Positions 52,472 through 60,326 of a DNA stretch of 61,722 bases are shown here, in pieces. The DNA comes from a virus, in the IMG/VR virus record IMGVR_UViG_3300017714_000006, positions 1 through 61,722 of that record. One strand, 5' to 3'. The notes under the pieces are model-generated. The model saw nothing but the letters and a program-made list of their open reading frames with translations. It was not told the DNA's origin and searched no databases. The position numbers and the translations under genes are program-made. Every line of letters starts with the position of its first letter. The first letter of the stretch is position 1.

Positions 52472-53414
52472 TCAACAATGGAACATAAGATTTAACCCGG
52501 AGTCTGGCCGTATACTTGGGATTAGTCCACAACCATTTAAGCAAGTAAACGATAACGAACAGGTAGTATCTGTAACAAACAATGTATGCAGAGAGTTAGT
52601 ATCTGGAGAAAAGAATATGAGAAAGTATTCTATGCATTGGGATTCAATTGATAACCAATGGGATATTGATGTTAAAAGTGATACACTTGTATTAGAAATA
52701 AAAGGTAACAAACTAAATCAGTTTACTCAAGGCACACATCCTGAAAAGAATGATGTGTTTGTTCAAGTTATACGTAACGAAAATATTTTGAGAATTAAAA
52801 TTAACTTGTTGACTATTAGACGTTCTCTTAATCTTGGACAGATTAATAATATTAAAAATGAAAACCCTGACATATTAGATTTATATGTATGCAGAAAAAA
52901 CAATCCAGATTATTTAATTGGAGTAATACCAGTTGATGCAATTGAATTATTTAACAAGTATGTAATCTATATTGATGTTCCAAAAAATATTATTGAACAT
53001 ATTAATTCATGGGACGATATAAGTATTTTTACAAAACCTGTTTTTAAAACTTATGGTATAGAATTTACTGACATGTCAGCAGATAGTATACAAGATCATA
53101 ATAAGAAGCACCAAGTATCAAACTCGTCACTGGATGCTCATATAAATATGTATAAATTAAATGATAATTTAATTATTGATAGTAAGCTAGATAAAGATAT
53201 GATGCATTATTTTAATAATAAAAGATATATGCAATTCCATGTTTCTGATAGTCACATTGATAATTATGTAACCACGCTAAACGTAAGTGTAGCTAAGTTA
53301 CTTTATTATAATAAAGTTAAATTAGACTTACCTGCTAACTGGCCTGCAAACCCATTAATTGCTTTTGCAGAAACTCGACTTGCAGTAAATTATATTACGG
53401 AGAAAGAACAATGA
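52434..53414 (+). CDS. Hypothetical protein of the accessory module, 326 aa
   Basis: Starts MSNSITTTTSQSNQQWNIRF; NPESGRILGISPQPF (about 20-34) and many alternating hydrophobic/charged beta strands follow. No motif is recognised. The gene overlaps both neighbours, so it belongs to the operon. Alternative later starts are not obvious. Possible structural or accessory role. Confidence 0.5.
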   Translation: MSNSITTTTSQSNQQWNIRFNPESGRILGISPQPFKQVNDNEQVVSVTNNVCRELVSGEKNMRKYSMHWDSIDNQWDIDVKSDTLVLEIKGNKLNQFTQGTHPEKNDVFVQVIRNENILRIKINLLTIRRSLNLGQINNIKNENPDILDLYVCRKNNPDYLIGVIPVDAIELFNKYVIYIDVPKNIIEHINSWDDISIFTKPVFKTYGIEFTDMSADSIQDHNKKHQVSNSSLDAHINMYKLNDNLIIDSKLDKDMMHYFNNKRYMQFHVSDSHIDNYVTTLNVSVAKLLYYNKVKLDLPANWPANPLIAFAETRLAVNYITEKEQ

Positions 53415-54397
53415 GTAAAATGCAAAGCATTAACGAATTTGATATTGTATATATCAGCTATGATGAACCTAATGCTGATGAGAACTACGCAGACTTATTA
53501 GATAAATGTCCATGGGCTAAACGTAGTCATGGAGTAGAAGGAAGTGATGCAGCACACAAGGCCGCAGCCAACATGGCAGAGACTGATAGGTTTATTACTA
53601 TTGATGCAGACAATATTGTAGATCCAGCTTTCTTCAGCGTGGAAGTAGACATGGATAAAATTACTAATGTTGATGTTATTAGTTGGGCTGGCAAGAACAT
53701 TACTAATGGACTTGTATACGGCAATGGTGGCATCAAGTGTTGGCCGAAAGATGTTGTTATGAATATGCGAACACATGAAAATGCAGATCCTAATAACAAA
53801 GCTGCACAAGTAGACTTTTGTTGGAACATTAACTATGTGCAAATGAATAATATCTATTGCACAGTAATGAATAACGGTAGTCCACTACAAGCCTGGCGTG
53901 CAGGTTTCCGTGAAGGAGATAAGATGGGATTAGTAGACGGTGACGTAATAGATCCAGCTGACATGAAAAAGACAGTGCATGATAAAAACTACAAACGTTT
54001 ATTAACATGGATGAGTGTTGGCGATGATAGTGAGAATGGCATATGGGCAGTGTATGGCGCACGTCTAGGATGTCATATGACAAACATTACTAGAACAGAT
54101 TGGGATTGGAAAAACGTTAGAGACTTTAAATGGTTAACTAATTATTTTAATGAAAACGTATTACCAAAGTTTCAAAACAGTCCAGATCAATTATGCAAAC
54201 GCACAGGCACACAATGGAATTACAAAGCAGTAGAAGATGAAAGCATTAGACTTGGTATTGATTTACGTAAGAGATTAGATTTAGAAATTGCTGACTTAGG
54301 CAAAGAAGGCTCTCGATTCTTTAAAGAAGTATACATCAACCCAAGTCGTATGGGTGCTCAAATTAGAGAAGACCAGGTTGAAGATACATTAGAATAA
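53411..54397 (+). CDS. Glycosyltransferase-like protein 3
   Basis: 328 residues. DIVYISYDEPNADENYADLL at the N-terminus and DRFITIDADNIVDPAFF (59-75; D65-A-D67) match the GT-A family 2-like layout with a DxD-type motif. YGNGGIKCWPKDVVMNMRTH (about 103) resembles the segment where GTs read the donor base/acceptor. It starts with an ATGA overlap and is followed one base later by the AcpS gene. A sugar-transfer function is inferred. Confidence 0.55.
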   Translation: MSKMQSINEFDIVYISYDEPNADENYADLLDKCPWAKRSHGVEGSDAAHKAAANMAETDRFITIDADNIVDPAFFSVEVDMDKITNVDVISWAGKNITNGLVYGNGGIKCWPKDVVMNMRTHENADPNNKAAQVDFCWNINYVQMNNIYCTVMNNGSPLQAWRAGFREGDKMGLVDGDVIDPADMKKTVHDKNYKRLLTWMSVGDDSENGIWAVYGARLGCHMTNITRTDWDWKNVRDFKWLTNYFNENVLPKFQNSPDQLCKRTGTQWNYKAVEDESIRLGIDLRKRLDLEIADLGKEGSRFFKEVYINPSRMGAQIREDQVEDTLE

Positions 54398-54398
54398 A

Positions 54399-54713
54399 AT
54401 GAATATAGGTGTTGATATAGTTTCAGTTAATAGGATTAAAAAAATCTATAACAAGTATGGAACACGATTCACTGATCAATTTTTAACAGATGTAGAAAAA
54501 CAAAAAGAACTTACTCCAGAATATATATCAAAGTGTTGGGCAGTAAAGGAAGCATCAATTAAAGCAAGCGGCATAACAGATGCTAAACAATTCTCATATG
54601 GCAAGAACGGTAAGCAACCTATTGTAGTTACTAAAGTAAAAGGCAATTGGAATCTAAGTGTATCAGATGAAAAAGATTATGCAGTAGCAATGGTAATAAA
54701 ATCAGATGAGTAA
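54399..54713 (+). CDS. acpS: Holo-(acyl-carrier-protein) synthase-like 4'-phosphopantetheinyl transferase
   Basis: 104 residues, all the AcpS landmarks in place: IGVDIVSVNRI (3-13, metal-binding D6), KCWAVKEASIKA (45-56, E51), a Gly/Lys-rich loop with FSYGKNGKQP, and the end WNLSVSDEKDYAVAMVIKS. E. coli AcpS is 126 aa, so this is a compact form with a shortened middle. It moves 4'-phosphopantetheine from CoA to a Ser on a carrier protein. The carrier of this module (61479-61721) is its obvious substrate, though it could also act on the host ACP. It overlaps the radical SAM gene by 8 bases. Confidence 0.85.
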   Translation: MNIGVDIVSVNRIKKIYNKYGTRFTDQFLTDVEKQKELTPEYISKCWAVKEASIKASGITDAKQFSYGKNGKQPIVVTKVKGNWNLSVSDEKDYAVAMVIKSDE

Positions 54714-56280
54714 ACTAACCAAAGACTTTGATTGGGAAATTAATTCTCGAACAAAGGGATTTGATCCTGTTGGCAGAAACCAACAACACATGAAGGACAT
54801 GCTAAACAGTACCGGTCCTGGATTCTGCTTGGCTAAATGGACACAAGTTACTATGCACTTAGGAAATGGCACAACACATAGTTGTCACCATCCATCACCA
54901 CACAAGATACCATTGGATGAAATAAAGAACAATCCTGGTGCGTTACACAATACCAATTATAAAAAACAACAACGCAAAGCAATGCTTAACGGCAAACGTC
55001 CTAAAGAGTGTGATTTCTGTTGGCGAGTGGAAGACAACGGAGAGACAAGCGATCGTGTTTATAAAAGTTTAGATCAATTTAGTTTTAAGCATCATGATAA
55101 GATTGCAGAACTAGTGGGCGACGAAGATATATTTCCAACATATGTTGAAGTGAGCTTTGGCAATACATGTAATTTTAAATGTGCTTACTGTGGTCCTGCA
55201 TATAGTAGTCAGTGGCAACAAGAAAATAAAAACGGCGGTGCATATCAATTAACTGATATGACGTTTAATAATATAAGAAAAGATGAAACACACATACCGC
55301 AACGTGAACACAATCCATACATTGAAGCATTTTGGGAATGGTTTCCAGAAGCATACAAACACATGCATACATTTCGTATTACAGGCGGCGAGCCTTTATT
55401 AATTAAAGATACAATGAAAGTTATTGACTTTTTATTAGAGAACCCAAATCCAAATTTAAACTTTGCTATAAACAGTAATGGGTGTCCACCTGGCAAGTTA
55501 TGGAATGAGTTTACCGATAAGGTGAGACAATTAGAAGAAAGAAAGTGTGTTAAAGATTTTGTATTGTTTACTAGTGCTGAAGCAGGTGGAGATAGAAATG
55601 ATTATATTCGACATGGTATGGACTATGAACTATGGAAAAAGAATATAGAATACTTTTTAGAAAATACATTATACGCAGGTGTTACTTGTATGAGTGCGTT
55701 TAACTTACTAAGTCTTAGTTCTTTTAAAGAGTTGTTACAATGGATATTAAAACTTAAACAAAATTATAATTGGGCAGGATGGGACCATTGGTTACACAGC
55801 AAAGGGCTTCAACGACCTTTACTTAACAACAATGCTGTTAGAGAGGATGGTAGACCTATAAAGCCAGCTCGTGTGCTAATAGATATTCCTTATCTAAGGC
55901 ATCCTTCTTTCTTAGATGCAAACATTGCCTCAATTCCACTAATTCAAGATCATTTATTACCTGCAATTGACTTTATGTATGATAACTTATCGCATGCTGA
56001 TTGGGGTGGCAACATAGCATTTGATGATTGGGAAGCAAACAAATTACGTAGAACTGTAGTTGGTATTATTGATAAAGCACAAGAACATATAGCAGAACAG
56101 ATAACAACCAATCCAGTTACAAGACAAAACAGAAGTAGGTTTTATGATTTTATAAATCAATATGACAGTCGTAGAGATACTAATTTCTTAGATACATTTC
56201 CAGAGTATGCAGACTTCTTAGAGCTATGCAAACAAGAACATGATATACTGCACGAATTGAAAGCACAGGGCAAAGCATGA
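54706..56280 (+). CDS. Radical SAM enzyme 1 (CX3CX2C) with extra N-terminal cysteines
   Basis: 524 residues. GNTCNFKCAYCGPAYSSQW holds the CX3CX2C cluster (C155, C159, C162) that binds the 4Fe-4S and SAM. FRITGGEPLLI (about 226) is the GGE motif that contacts SAM. The N-terminal region has HSCHHP (C60) and ECDFCWRV (C102, C105), suggesting an auxiliary iron-sulphur site, as in twitch/SPASM-type enzymes but at the other end. Radical SAM enzymes of this class modify peptides or carrier-bound groups. Located right after AcpS in the same operon. Confidence 0.85.
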   Translation: MSKLTKDFDWEINSRTKGFDPVGRNQQHMKDMLNSTGPGFCLAKWTQVTMHLGNGTTHSCHHPSPHKIPLDEIKNNPGALHNTNYKKQQRKAMLNGKRPKECDFCWRVEDNGETSDRVYKSLDQFSFKHHDKIAELVGDEDIFPTYVEVSFGNTCNFKCAYCGPAYSSQWQQENKNGGAYQLTDMTFNNIRKDETHIPQREHNPYIEAFWEWFPEAYKHMHTFRITGGEPLLIKDTMKVIDFLLENPNPNLNFAINSNGCPPGKLWNEFTDKVRQLEERKCVKDFVLFTSAEAGGDRNDYIRHGMDYELWKKNIEYFLENTLYAGVTCMSAFNLLSLSSFKELLQWILKLKQNYNWAGWDHWLHSKGLQRPLLNNNAVREDGRPIKPARVLIDIPYLRHPSFLDANIASIPLIQDHLLPAIDFMYDNLSHADWGGNIAFDDWEANKLRRTVVGIIDKAQEHIAEQITTNPVTRQNRSRFYDFINQYDSRRDTNFLDTFPEYADFLELCKQEHDILHELKAQGKA

Positions 56281-56957
56281 AACATCCTTCTATAAAAACA
56301 ATACACTCTAAAGTAGGTTTATTAAATATATTATTCACACCAGGAGCAAGTGGAACTTTCTTAGCCAGCATGTTAGCCCAAGCAATAAGAGATCCTTGGT
56401 GGGAAGATTATAAGCCTTCAACTGATAATGAATTGTTTAGAGTGACAAATGAATTTCTTAATCCATTTAATCATATTGCAATGACATGGCATCCAATTAA
56501 TATTCCTGAAACACATGAAGTGTTAAGTCTAAAAGATATTAATTGGATTAACTTAACTATTACTCCTGAAGAAGCTAAGTTTACAAAAGTATTATGGGCA
56601 ATAAAAAGACAAGACTTTACAGGTGTTACAAAAGAAGATATACTGCATAGACTATCAAGTGACACTGATGAAGAATACAAAGGCATGCATGCTAGACAAA
56701 AGCGTATAGCATCACAACTGTCAGTTAATAATAATGTGTTAGATGTAAAGTTTAGTGATGTGTTTGCTGATGGTAACACAGATGTAATACTATCCATATT
56801 GAACACAGTATACAAAGGACACTATGTTGCAAACGGTATAGTAGACAATATAGCAAAACAATGTGTTGCCAAATACAAAGTAGATGTTAAGCTACATGAT
56901 GATTTACTTGTGCCGGACGGTGACGGACTTATTGATTATATACTAGCTCAAGTATAA
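56277..56957 (+). CDS. Possible sulfotransferase-fold (P-loop-like) protein, 226 aa
   Basis: ILFTPGASGTFLASMLAQAI (about 18-37) is a PxxxGxS/T-type loop like the 5'-phosphosulfate-binding loop of sulfotransferases. LWAIKRQDF (about 102-110) and LDVKFSDVFAD (about 154-164) are where such enzymes have the 3'-phosphate Arg/Ser strand and a second binding strand. The fit is suggestive only. It is ATGA-coupled to the radical SAM gene and converges on the next minus-strand gene with a 15-base overlap and no terminator. Confidence 0.45.
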   Translation: MKHPSIKTIHSKVGLLNILFTPGASGTFLASMLAQAIRDPWWEDYKPSTDNELFRVTNEFLNPFNHIAMTWHPINIPETHEVLSLKDINWINLTITPEEAKFTKVLWAIKRQDFTGVTKEDILHRLSSDTDEEYKGMHARQKRIASQLSVNNNVLDVKFSDVFADGNTDVILSILNTVYKGHYVANGIVDNIAKQCVAKYKVDVKLHDDLLVPDGDGLIDYILAQV

Positions 56958-57947
56958 ATCAAAGAACCCATTCTTTCTTAGTTCTAAATTTATAAAATGA
57001 TCTCCATACGTGTATGGAGTTCTATCAACACCTGAACTACTAAGGTTAGGCAAACTTGAATCTAATAGATCTTTATATAATTTAAAACCCATGTCATTGT
57101 TATGATACATATATGTAAACTCTGTATCTGGCATAGTATTTGCTATACTATTAATTGATTGTAGCTCTTCTGGTATATCTTTACAAAATACCAGGTTACG
57201 CAATGCTACTTCAAATGGAACTGTAAAGAAATTAGACATTTTATACTTTCCACCTACTGGTGCGTAATACCCATTGGTTAATACAACATTAGGATCGCAT
57301 GTTGTAGTGCCGCTTGTTATTAATACTCTAGTAGCATTTAAATAGTAAGCAAGCATACAACTACTGTGTCCATTCTTGCAATCAGCAATAACAGTATACT
57401 CTGTGTTTGGAATTAACTTCTTGATATAGTCAGCTATCTTTTCTGGACTGTTAAGTTCATCATTGATACCATCATACAAACAACTATCATACAATACTGG
57501 ATTGCGATAACTTCTTTTAACATCATCTACTATGCTTATAACATTATAGTCGGTGTAATGATCTAACATCCAACTGCCTTGATGTTCAACTGAATTTCTA
57601 GCAAGTTGTAGTAACCAACTGCCGCCACTTACTGTTACTATAGTTTTATCTTTGCCTCTATCAACATATGATACTGCATCATTATGATCTTGTATTGAAT
57701 TATAATGATTATTTTCATACATTAATGTATCTATGTTTTTTAAATTATCAAAATTATCTACAGCATATTGTCTCTGTTCAGCGGTAACTTGATCAGAATT
57801 ATTATTCAAGTGCTTTATCCAAAATTGATTCATTGCACTATAAAAGTTTATACTTTGATTTGAATCCTCAAAGTCCCAATCATTGTCAGCTATGTATTGT
57901 ATAATAGGGCACTGCCATTTTCTTCTGCCCGAATAATAAAATTTCAT
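56943..57947 (-). CDS. Possible alpha/beta-hydrolase-like protein, 334 aa
   Basis: KTIVTVSGGSWLLQLARNS (about 103-121) and YTVIADCKNGHSSCMLAYYL (about 185-204) suit the order of a beta strand and a nucleophile-elbow-like G-x-S-x motif (G-H-S-S) of alpha/beta-hydrolases; a following VLITSGTTT strand is consistent. The family call is tentative. If right, it might act as a thioesterase or acyl-transfer enzyme for the carrier pathway. Last gene of the minus-strand island, overlapping its plus-strand neighbour by 15 bases. Confidence 0.45.
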   Translation of the reverse strand: MKFYYSGRRKWQCPIIQYIADNDWDFEDSNQSINFYSAMNQFWIKHLNNNSDQVTAEQRQYAVDNFDNLKNIDTLMYENNHYNSIQDHNDAVSYVDRGKDKTIVTVSGGSWLLQLARNSVEHQGSWMLDHYTDYNVISIVDDVKRSYRNPVLYDSCLYDGINDELNSPEKIADYIKKLIPNTEYTVIADCKNGHSSCMLAYYLNATRVLITSGTTTCDPNVVLTNGYYAPVGGKYKMSNFFTVPFEVALRNLVFCKDIPEELQSINSIANTMPDTEFTYMYHNNDMGFKLYKDLLDSSLPNLSSSGVDRTPYTYGDHFINLELRKNGFFDLYLS

Positions 57948-58988
57948 TTATATTCCACCACTCCACCCTGGAAAGATATTAGCATCATATTCTTTTTCAA
58001 GTTCCTCATTGGTTAGTTTTTCTAACTGTGGTATAACACCATCTGGCCAATACTCCGCTCTTACTGGAAATGGTGCTATTGGAACCAGTGGTGCTTTTGG
58101 TGGATGTGTTTGCAATGGATAAGTGTATACGTTTGGTGTATACCTTGCTATATATGGAAACATACTCTTAGGTATGTTCATCTTAGATGAAATTCCAGCA
58201 ATCATTTCATGTGTGTCTATTTGAGGATAGCCACGATAAATTTTATGCATTGAATGATTACTGCTATGCTTACTAGGTATATGTTCTAGTGCATCGTATA
58301 CCCATACGTCTAATGCATTGCCAACTCCCATTACCCATAAGTCTTGACCGTTAGGAAACATCATTGTTCCGTTGTATCTTCTAATAATTTCTATAGGCTG
58401 ATATAATATTAAATTTTTATCAGCAGTGCAAAACGTTTGACGCTTGTTTACTGGATTATCCATTAAACTGTGAACCATTGTTTCAAATGCATGCATTGGC
58501 CATACCAGAACATCATAACGTTGCATAACAACTAAGTCATAGGTTATATCTGCTTCAGCTTCATATTTTTGCTTTAGCATAATAACTTCGGTCCACCCTG
58601 CTAATACCTTAGACTGTAGTATAGATTTTTTAATATCTCTGAGTTCATTTTCATATTCAGTTGTATATAATTTAAATTTTTTTGGTTTGTAATGTTCAAG
58701 TATTTGTTTTGTTTGATACTTAACTGCATCTTCTGGTAGATGTTGTTGATCTTTAGCATACTCATAATCAAATTTTTCTTTGTTATACTTGTGTCTTGTA
58801 TATGTAGTTTCATATTCTTTTAAACTACAAAAGAAATCTACATTTATACCATCCATTTTGTAAAATTGTTTTATAGATTCTATACATGCATCACCTGTTC
58901 GATATTGCCCATACATGCACACAGCTACGTTTTTAATTTTTATTCTACTATCTTGAAGCTGTTCGTCTCTCCATTTTTTATTCGGCAT
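57948..58988 (-). CDS. Polysaccharide-type glycosyltransferase-like protein, 346 aa
   Basis: I set the start at the ATG at 58988, which has a strong GGAGG; an open frame upstream is less likely. IKNVAVCMYGQYRTGDACIE (about 17-36) is the hydrophobic-F/Y-G-Q-x-R-T opening of a family found in surface-polysaccharide clusters, and DLVVMQRYDVLVWP (about 150-163) has the R-x-D element typical of the same group. FPNGQDLWVMG (about 220) resembles the acceptor loop. Ends directly before the next gene. The donor and target are unknown. Confidence 0.55.
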   Translation of the reverse strand: MPNKKWRDEQLQDSRIKIKNVAVCMYGQYRTGDACIESIKQFYKMDGINVDFFCSLKEYETTYTRHKYNKEKFDYEYAKDQQHLPEDAVKYQTKQILEHYKPKKFKLYTTEYENELRDIKKSILQSKVLAGWTEVIMLKQKYEAEADITYDLVVMQRYDVLVWPMHAFETMVHSLMDNPVNKRQTFCTADKNLILYQPIEIIRRYNGTMMFPNGQDLWVMGVGNALDVWVYDALEHIPSKHSSNHSMHKIYRGYPQIDTHEMIAGISSKMNIPKSMFPYIARYTPNVYTYPLQTHPPKAPLVPIAPFPVRAEYWPDGVIPQLEKLTNEELEKEYDANIFPGWSGGI

Positions 58989-59499
58989 AAAAATCCTCCA
59001 ACGAAGTCCATTGTATATTCCTTTGCCACAATGTTCTTTGTAACAATTGTCTACTAGTATCACCTGCTAACATCTGCGGTTCGTTTTTATAACTATCAAT
59101 CCATTTCCATACACTTACTAATTTCATAAAACAACTATAGCTGGTTACAAATGTATTGGGTGTAGGAGTTGGCTCAGGATAGTGTCCAACATCATCTATG
59201 ACTCTAAACATATGATCAAATATAATTGTGTTCTTGGGAAGTTTATTGAACCTATCTAGTAGATAATCAAAGACGTATGGATCTGTTGTTGCACAAACTG
59301 TAGAGCAATTGTTGGCAAGCTCATGCTGTCCATACTTGTCATACATGTTTACACCATTTGTCCAGTGTGCTTTAAAATTAGTATACAAAGAGTGTTCGTA
59401 TTGCAACCAAGGGTTCACAGTATCATTACGTTTTGTTTTGAATATTTCGTATGTTGAATGGTTGAAGCTAGTTGCACCAGTTACGCTTAGTAGTATCAA
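58978..59499 (-). CDS. Hypothetical protein, 173 aa, first gene of the minus-strand island
   Basis: Starts at TTG (59499) with GGGAG six bases upstream. MILLSVTGATSFNHSTYEIF is the start; Trp, Tyr and His are frequent (LQYEHSLYTNFKAHWTNGV, IIFDHMFRVIDDVGHYPEP). No family recognised. A late box at 59524-59532 lies 20-30 bases upstream. It overlaps the next island gene by 11 bases. Confidence 0.6.
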   Translation of the reverse strand: MILLSVTGATSFNHSTYEIFKTKRNDTVNPWLQYEHSLYTNFKAHWTNGVNMYDKYGQHELANNCSTVCATTDPYVFDYLLDRFNKLPKNTIIFDHMFRVIDDVGHYPEPTPTPNTFVTSYSCFMKLVSVWKWIDSYKNEPQMLAGDTSRQLLQRTLWQRNIQWTSLEDFYAE

Positions 59500-59523
59500 A
59501 GTTGACTCCCTATAATTATGTAT

Positions 59524-59532
59524 GTATTTATC
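59524..59532 (-). promoter_or_regulatory. Late promoter box GATAAATAC for the minus-strand island
   Basis: GATAAATAC on the minus strand with predicted start near 59519 and a 20-base leader containing GGGAG before the TTG start at 59499. Confidence 0.6.
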
Positions 59533-59533
59533 G

Positions 59534-59542
59534 ACTAAATAC
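59534..59542 (+). promoter_or_regulatory. Late-like box ACTAAATAC abutting the aminotransferase start
   Basis: ACTAAATAC ends five bases before the ATG at 59547; the sequence AAATACTAGTATG is identical to that before gp25. As there, the predicted start site falls on the A of the ATG. A perfect TATAAT also lies at 59511-59516, but no good -35 goes with it. Confidence 0.4.
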
Positions 59543-59546
59543 TAGT

Positions 59547-60326
59547 ATGGCGTTCACTAAATTGATAGACACCTTTATACTTCCGGAGGTGCAAGCTGAA
59601 CTGGATAAAGTAAAACCGCAGCTCAACGGAAGGCACCAATACGAAACTAATATCAAGACTTGGCTTAAACCTTTAATAGATTTAAAAGACTTTTATGTAT
59701 ATCCAATGAATGGTATAACTGAATGTATTAACTGGTGGCAACAGCACGAAAAACGAAACGTTAGAAAAGCCAAAGGTGACTACGAATGGGTAGACTATAA
59801 CAAAGTAATGACAGTTGGTAATACAATTGCTTATGTTAGTTGTCCTAGCAGTATTGATGGAAACTACACAGAGATACCAGATGAGGTTCCTGTTGTGCTT
59901 GATATAGCATATGCTGGGTGTGTTCCTGTTAAACCAATTAAGTTAAAAGACAATGTAGAGAAAGTATTCTATAGTTTAAGTAAGCCATTTGGTATAGGAA
60001 ACATAAGAACAGGTTGGTATTTTACTAGACGCCCGGACGCAAAACTACATGCACTAAGCATAGAAGCAGCATATTATAACCATTGTGCTAATCAGTATGC
60101 AGAACATGTAATAAATACATACAGTATAGATTATATACATACAGAATTAAAGGATATACAACACAGCGTTTGTGCTGAACATGACCTAACACCAAGTGAT
60201 TGTATTTGGTTAGCTACTAGCACAGATGAACAATACAAAGACTTTAGACGTCATGAACACACTGACGTTGCGAGACTCTGTATCACAGAATTGATTAAGG
60301 AATATTATGGAAAACAGTCCAGGTAA
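59547..60326 (+). CDS. Compact PLP-dependent aminotransferase-like protein (fold type I)
   Basis: 259 residues from the ATG at 59547. FYSLSKPFGIGNIRTGW (141-157) is the PLP-lysine motif (S-x-S-K-x-F-G...R-x-G-W, with K146 and R154), and VVLDIAYAG (117-125) is the preceding D-x-x-Y strand (D119, Y122) that binds the pyridine nitrogen and O3'. NGITECINWW (55-64) corresponds to the phosphate-binding helix start. Typical class I enzymes are about 400 aa, so this is a reduced form lacking much of the small domain. It could convert a carrier-bound or free keto group to an amine. It overlaps the next gene by 20 bases. No ribosome site. Confidence 0.7.
   Translation: MAFTKLIDTFILPEVQAELDKVKPQLNGRHQYETNIKTWLKPLIDLKDFYVYPMNGITECINWWQQHEKRNVRKAKGDYEWVDYNKVMTVGNTIAYVSCPSSIDGNYTEIPDEVPVVLDIAYAGCVPVKPIKLKDNVEKVFYSLSKPFGIGNIRTGWYFTRRPDAKLHALSIEAAYYNHCANQYAEHVINTYSIDYIHTELKDIQHSVCAEHDLTPSDCIWLATSTDEQYKDFRRHEHTDVARLCITELIKEYYGKQSR

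Noticed and set aside
58989-59063. Upstream extension of the minus-strand glycosyltransferase-like gene
   Set aside because: The ATG at 58988 has GGAGG at ideal spacing; the extension lies inside the preceding gene with no ribosome site.
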